This document shows, piece after piece, positions 62,042-64,000 of a DNA stretch of 64,000 nt. Under the pieces are notes generated by a model. That model was not told the origin of the DNA. It saw nothing but the letters and a program-made list of their open reading frames with translations, and searched no databases. Position numbers and translations under genes: made by a program. The stretch comes from an uncultured delta proteobacterium (lineage in GTDB: Bacteria; Myxococcota_A; Polyangia; Polyangiales; Polyangiaceae). The first letter of the stretch is position 1, and each line of letters starts with the position of its first letter. The stretch is from the NCBI GenBank assembly GCA_903892415.1, contig CAITIQ010000344.1, positions 248,001 through 312,000 of the forward strand, read 5' to 3'.

Positions 62042-64000
62042 TTCTTCTGATCCCGCCGAGGATTCGCCCACGAGGCAGTTCCAGCTTTGGCTCGACGATC
62101 GCGAGCAGGGTCTCCCGAAGAAACAGGAACCTCAACGACGGGCTCCTCTGAAGGCGCCGCTGGCTGCTCGGCTGTGGGTGCGGAATCAGGCTGACGCGAC
62201 TTGCGAGGGGATGCCCAACTCGAGGTGGTCTTGGCGCGCACGGAGCGCGGCGCGAGCGAAAGGTTGGGTGCGGCAGCGCCTGAAGCGGTAGAAGCTGCGG
62301 CCGACGGCGACGGAGTTGCCGCCGCTCCGGGCGACGGCGACGGTGTTGCGGTGGCTGCGGTGGCGCCCTCCACTGGGCTCGTCGGCCCGAGTGAGGCCGG
62401 CGCGCGGGAGGACGCTATAGGCGGAGTTGGAGCATCACGGAGCGCCGAAACCGCTGGCATCGCGCGAACGGTTGCTTTGAGCGGTGGTCTCGCACCGGGA
62501 GGCATTCGCAAAGCCAGAGGAGTCTTGACGAGCGGACTCGGCGGTGGCTCAGCTGCGGTGTGACTGGCCTCGGCCGGAGGATTGGCTTGCGGAGCGGGGG
62601 TAGGACGGCCTGATCGCGCAGCGGGCTGCGCAGGAAACACTTCATCCCAGTCGTCGTCACCACCTTTGCTTTCGGGGAAAACCGGTTGGCCAACAGGAGC
62701 GTTTGTTGGCGAACCTGCGTTGGAAGGAGGGCCTTCCGCGTCGAACGACGACGACTTGCCGGAGGAGGTCCAACGCAATCCCCAGCTTGGACTCGAAAGC
62801 GGTTCGGCGCCCTGACTCGAACGATTGGCGTCATCCGAAAGATACGCCGCAAGAATCGAGTCCGTTGCCGAATCCCCTGGGGCCTTTCGAGCGTTCTCGA
62901 GCTCCTTGCCAATCTCGCCCCAGCTCACCGAGCGAGTCTCCGCGGGGGGCTCCGCGCGTTGCGACAAAGCTTGCTTGCCCTGAGCTGGTGCGCCTGCACC
63001 AGCCTCCTCCGAACGTGGATCCCAGCGTCGCGTTGGATGCTTGATCTTGGGTGCTTCAACGGGCTGCTTCACGGCACTGATTGCCTGCCCGGCCGATGGG
63101 CTCGATATCTCGCCCGGCAAACTTGGGCGCGACAAAGCGGAGGACCCAAAGCTCGAGGAGACGTCACTCGGAATTTCGCGACTGTTGCTTACGGGCGCTT
63201 CATCCGAAGCCTGACGCGAGCGCCGCGATGCGACCTGCATTACGTAAGCGCGCATCTGCCGCATCTGCTGATCGGTTGAGTCGATCGCTTTGCGAATCGT
63301 GCGAACCCTGCCGTCCTTCGTTACGGCTACCGAAAGATCCACGTCCGCTGGCTCGGGCAACAACTGAGCGTTTTCGTCGTAGAGAATTCGCACCGGCGGA
63401 CGCGAGAAGTCGACAGGGAGATTCGGCGTCGCGAGCACCACGCCCATCTCGCCAGTCGAAAGCTCGACCATGGTGCCGGCGGGGAAGATACCTAGCGCTC
63501 CGAGGAGCAACTTCACCAGTGCTCGACCAGTGTTATCGGCCGCCTGGCCGTCGAGCACCTGAATTGCGTCGTCCAACCCCAACGCCGAACTTGTGGCGGA
63601 CGGCGTCCTCAACTCGACGAAGGAGCGAGCTACCACCAGGATGCGCGAAGCCAACGTCGGAGTTCGCTTACCTCGGTAAGGGGTGACGCCGTTCTTCAGC
63701 GCGTGGACCTCCTGCAGCAACACTGCGCGCGTGAGGTTGGGTGGATGCAGCTTGCCCAAGGCTGTTGCGGCCACCAAGACGCTCGTCATCTGCAGCGACT
63801 CTTCGTCGGCATTGAGTTGTCGCGGTGTGCTGGCTCCAATCCCAACCAAGCGTGGGCGCCCGATATCGTAAAGCAGGGCGGCACTGACGATGGCCGATAG
63901 CAGCGCTCGATCGGTCGATAGCTGGCTCGCCATCGCTAGTGCGACCACCGCCGAGGAGAGCAAGGTCTGCGTGCGATCGGCGTCGACGCTAGGCACGGCC
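62038..64000 (-). CDS. HD-GYP-like protein with degenerate motif, 5' end beyond right edge
   Basis: Visible from the right edge (open frame, no reliable start; a GTG at 63996 is in frame but may be internal). The N-terminal ~130 residues have an HD-domain pattern: AIVSAALLYDIGRPRLVG where LLHDIGK is usual, and EVHALKNGVTPYRGKRTP in place of HHERxDGxGYP. The HD and GYP residues are largely lost, so a phosphodiesterase role is doubtful. The C-terminal ~400 residues are disordered Pro/Ala/Ser-rich (PSPSPGAAATPSPSAAAST and Arg/Lys patches). Coupled to the lipoprotein gene by a GTGA overlap. Confidence 0.7.
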   Translation of the reverse strand, partial: AVPSVDADRTQTLLSSAVVALAMASQLSTDRALLSAIVSAALLYDIGRPRLVGIGASTPRQLNADEESLQMTSVLVAATALGKLHPPNLTRAVLLQEVHALKNGVTPYRGKRTPTLASRILVVARSFVELRTPSATSSALGLDDAIQVLDGQAADNTGRALVKLLLGALGIFPAGTMVELSTGEMGVVLATPNLPVDFSRPPVRILYDENAQLLPEPADVDLSVAVTKDGRVRTIRKAIDSTDQQMRQMRAYVMQVASRRSRQASDEAPVSNSREIPSDVSSSFGSSALSRPSLPGEISSPSAGQAISAVKQPVEAPKIKHPTRRWDPRSEEAGAGAPAQGKQALSQRAEPPAETRSVSWGEIGKELENARKAPGDSATDSILAAYLSDDANRSSQGAEPLSSPSWGLRWTSSGKSSSFDAEGPPSNAGSPTNAPVGQPVFPESKGGDDDWDEVFPAQPAARSGRPTPAPQANPPAEASHTAAEPPPSPLVKTPLALRMPPGARPPLKATVRAMPAVSALRDAPTPPIASSRAPASLGPTSPVEGATAATATPSPSPGAAATPSPSAAASTASGAAAPNLSLAPRSVRAKTTSSWASPRKSRQPDSAPTAEQPAAPSEEPVVEVPVSSGDPARDRRAKAGTASWANPRRDQKK

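Noticed and set aside
1-64000. tRNA, rRNA, CRISPR arrays, insertion sequences, phage genes
   Set aside because: None was recognised by eye: no CCA-ended cloverleaf, no regularly spaced repeat-spacer arrays, no transposase or integrase-like proteins. A covariance-model scan would be needed to exclude small RNAs.

Overview
The window looks like chromosomal DNA of a Myxococcota bacterium, probably a polyangial/Sorangium-like lineage. The evidence is high G+C, many lipoproteins whose Cys is followed by long Gly/Asn/Asp-rich spacers, a Myxococcus Cys-rich repeat (DGN..GDGCN..C) in one lipoprotein, a MYXO-CTERM tail on a 1.2-kaa surface protein, and PEGA-type Ser/Thr kinases. No rRNA, tRNA, CRISPR, transposase or phage gene was seen.

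Layout. 1-3.7 kb: a MoxR/DUF58 pair (DUF58 runs off the left edge), then a UbiA-type phosphoribosyl-prenyl transferase and a CPBP intramembrane protease. 3.8-12.1 kb: an OmpA protein with calcium-type Asp repeats, an MFS carrier, several envelope lipoproteins (one of them a truncated globin with a lipoprotein signal) and a lipoate-ligase-like protein. 12.2-17.8 kb: a complete isc-type Fe-S assembly operon (iscS-iscU-iscA-hscB-hscA-fdx) led by a Cys-rich MerR regulator instead of IscR. 17.9-19.2 kb: a Cys-rich-repeat lipoprotein.

19.3-24.6 kb: a complete lasso-peptide (RiPP) gene cluster. It holds an ABC exporter (D), B2 leader peptidase, asparagine-synthetase-like cyclase (C), a 58-aa precursor too short for ordinary gene calling, an HprK-like kinase, and a PqqD-like recognition protein (B1) on the opposite strand. 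The precursor has the textbook leader motif and a predicted 17-residue core with an 8-residue Ala1-Glu8 ring. It is unusual in being Gly/Lys-rich, with no aromatic residue and no C-terminal Ser for the kinase. This is the most interesting system in the window.

25.2-51.8 kb: a large surface-polysaccharide locus on both strands. It has a Wzc-type tyrosine autokinase, two polymerase/ligase-type membrane proteins, a WecA-like initiating transferase, several glycosyltransferases, GDP-mannose dehydratase, an epimerase, FkbM and SAM methyltransferases, an acyltransferase with an apparent 5' frameshift, and a fused WbpD-WbpE-type acetyltransferase/aminotransferase with a candidate Gfo/Idh partner. 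No Wzx flippase or outer-membrane exporter is present in the window. secG heads the leftward arm of this locus.

52-64 kb: twin glycine-repeat lipoproteins, then housekeeping genes (YggS, RarA, Hpt, a YbgC-type thioesterase), then a leftward run of envelope/signalling genes: a degenerate HD-GYP protein (cut by the right edge), two paralogous lipoproteins, a PEGA Ser/Thr kinase and a translationally coupled PEGA-like membrane protein.
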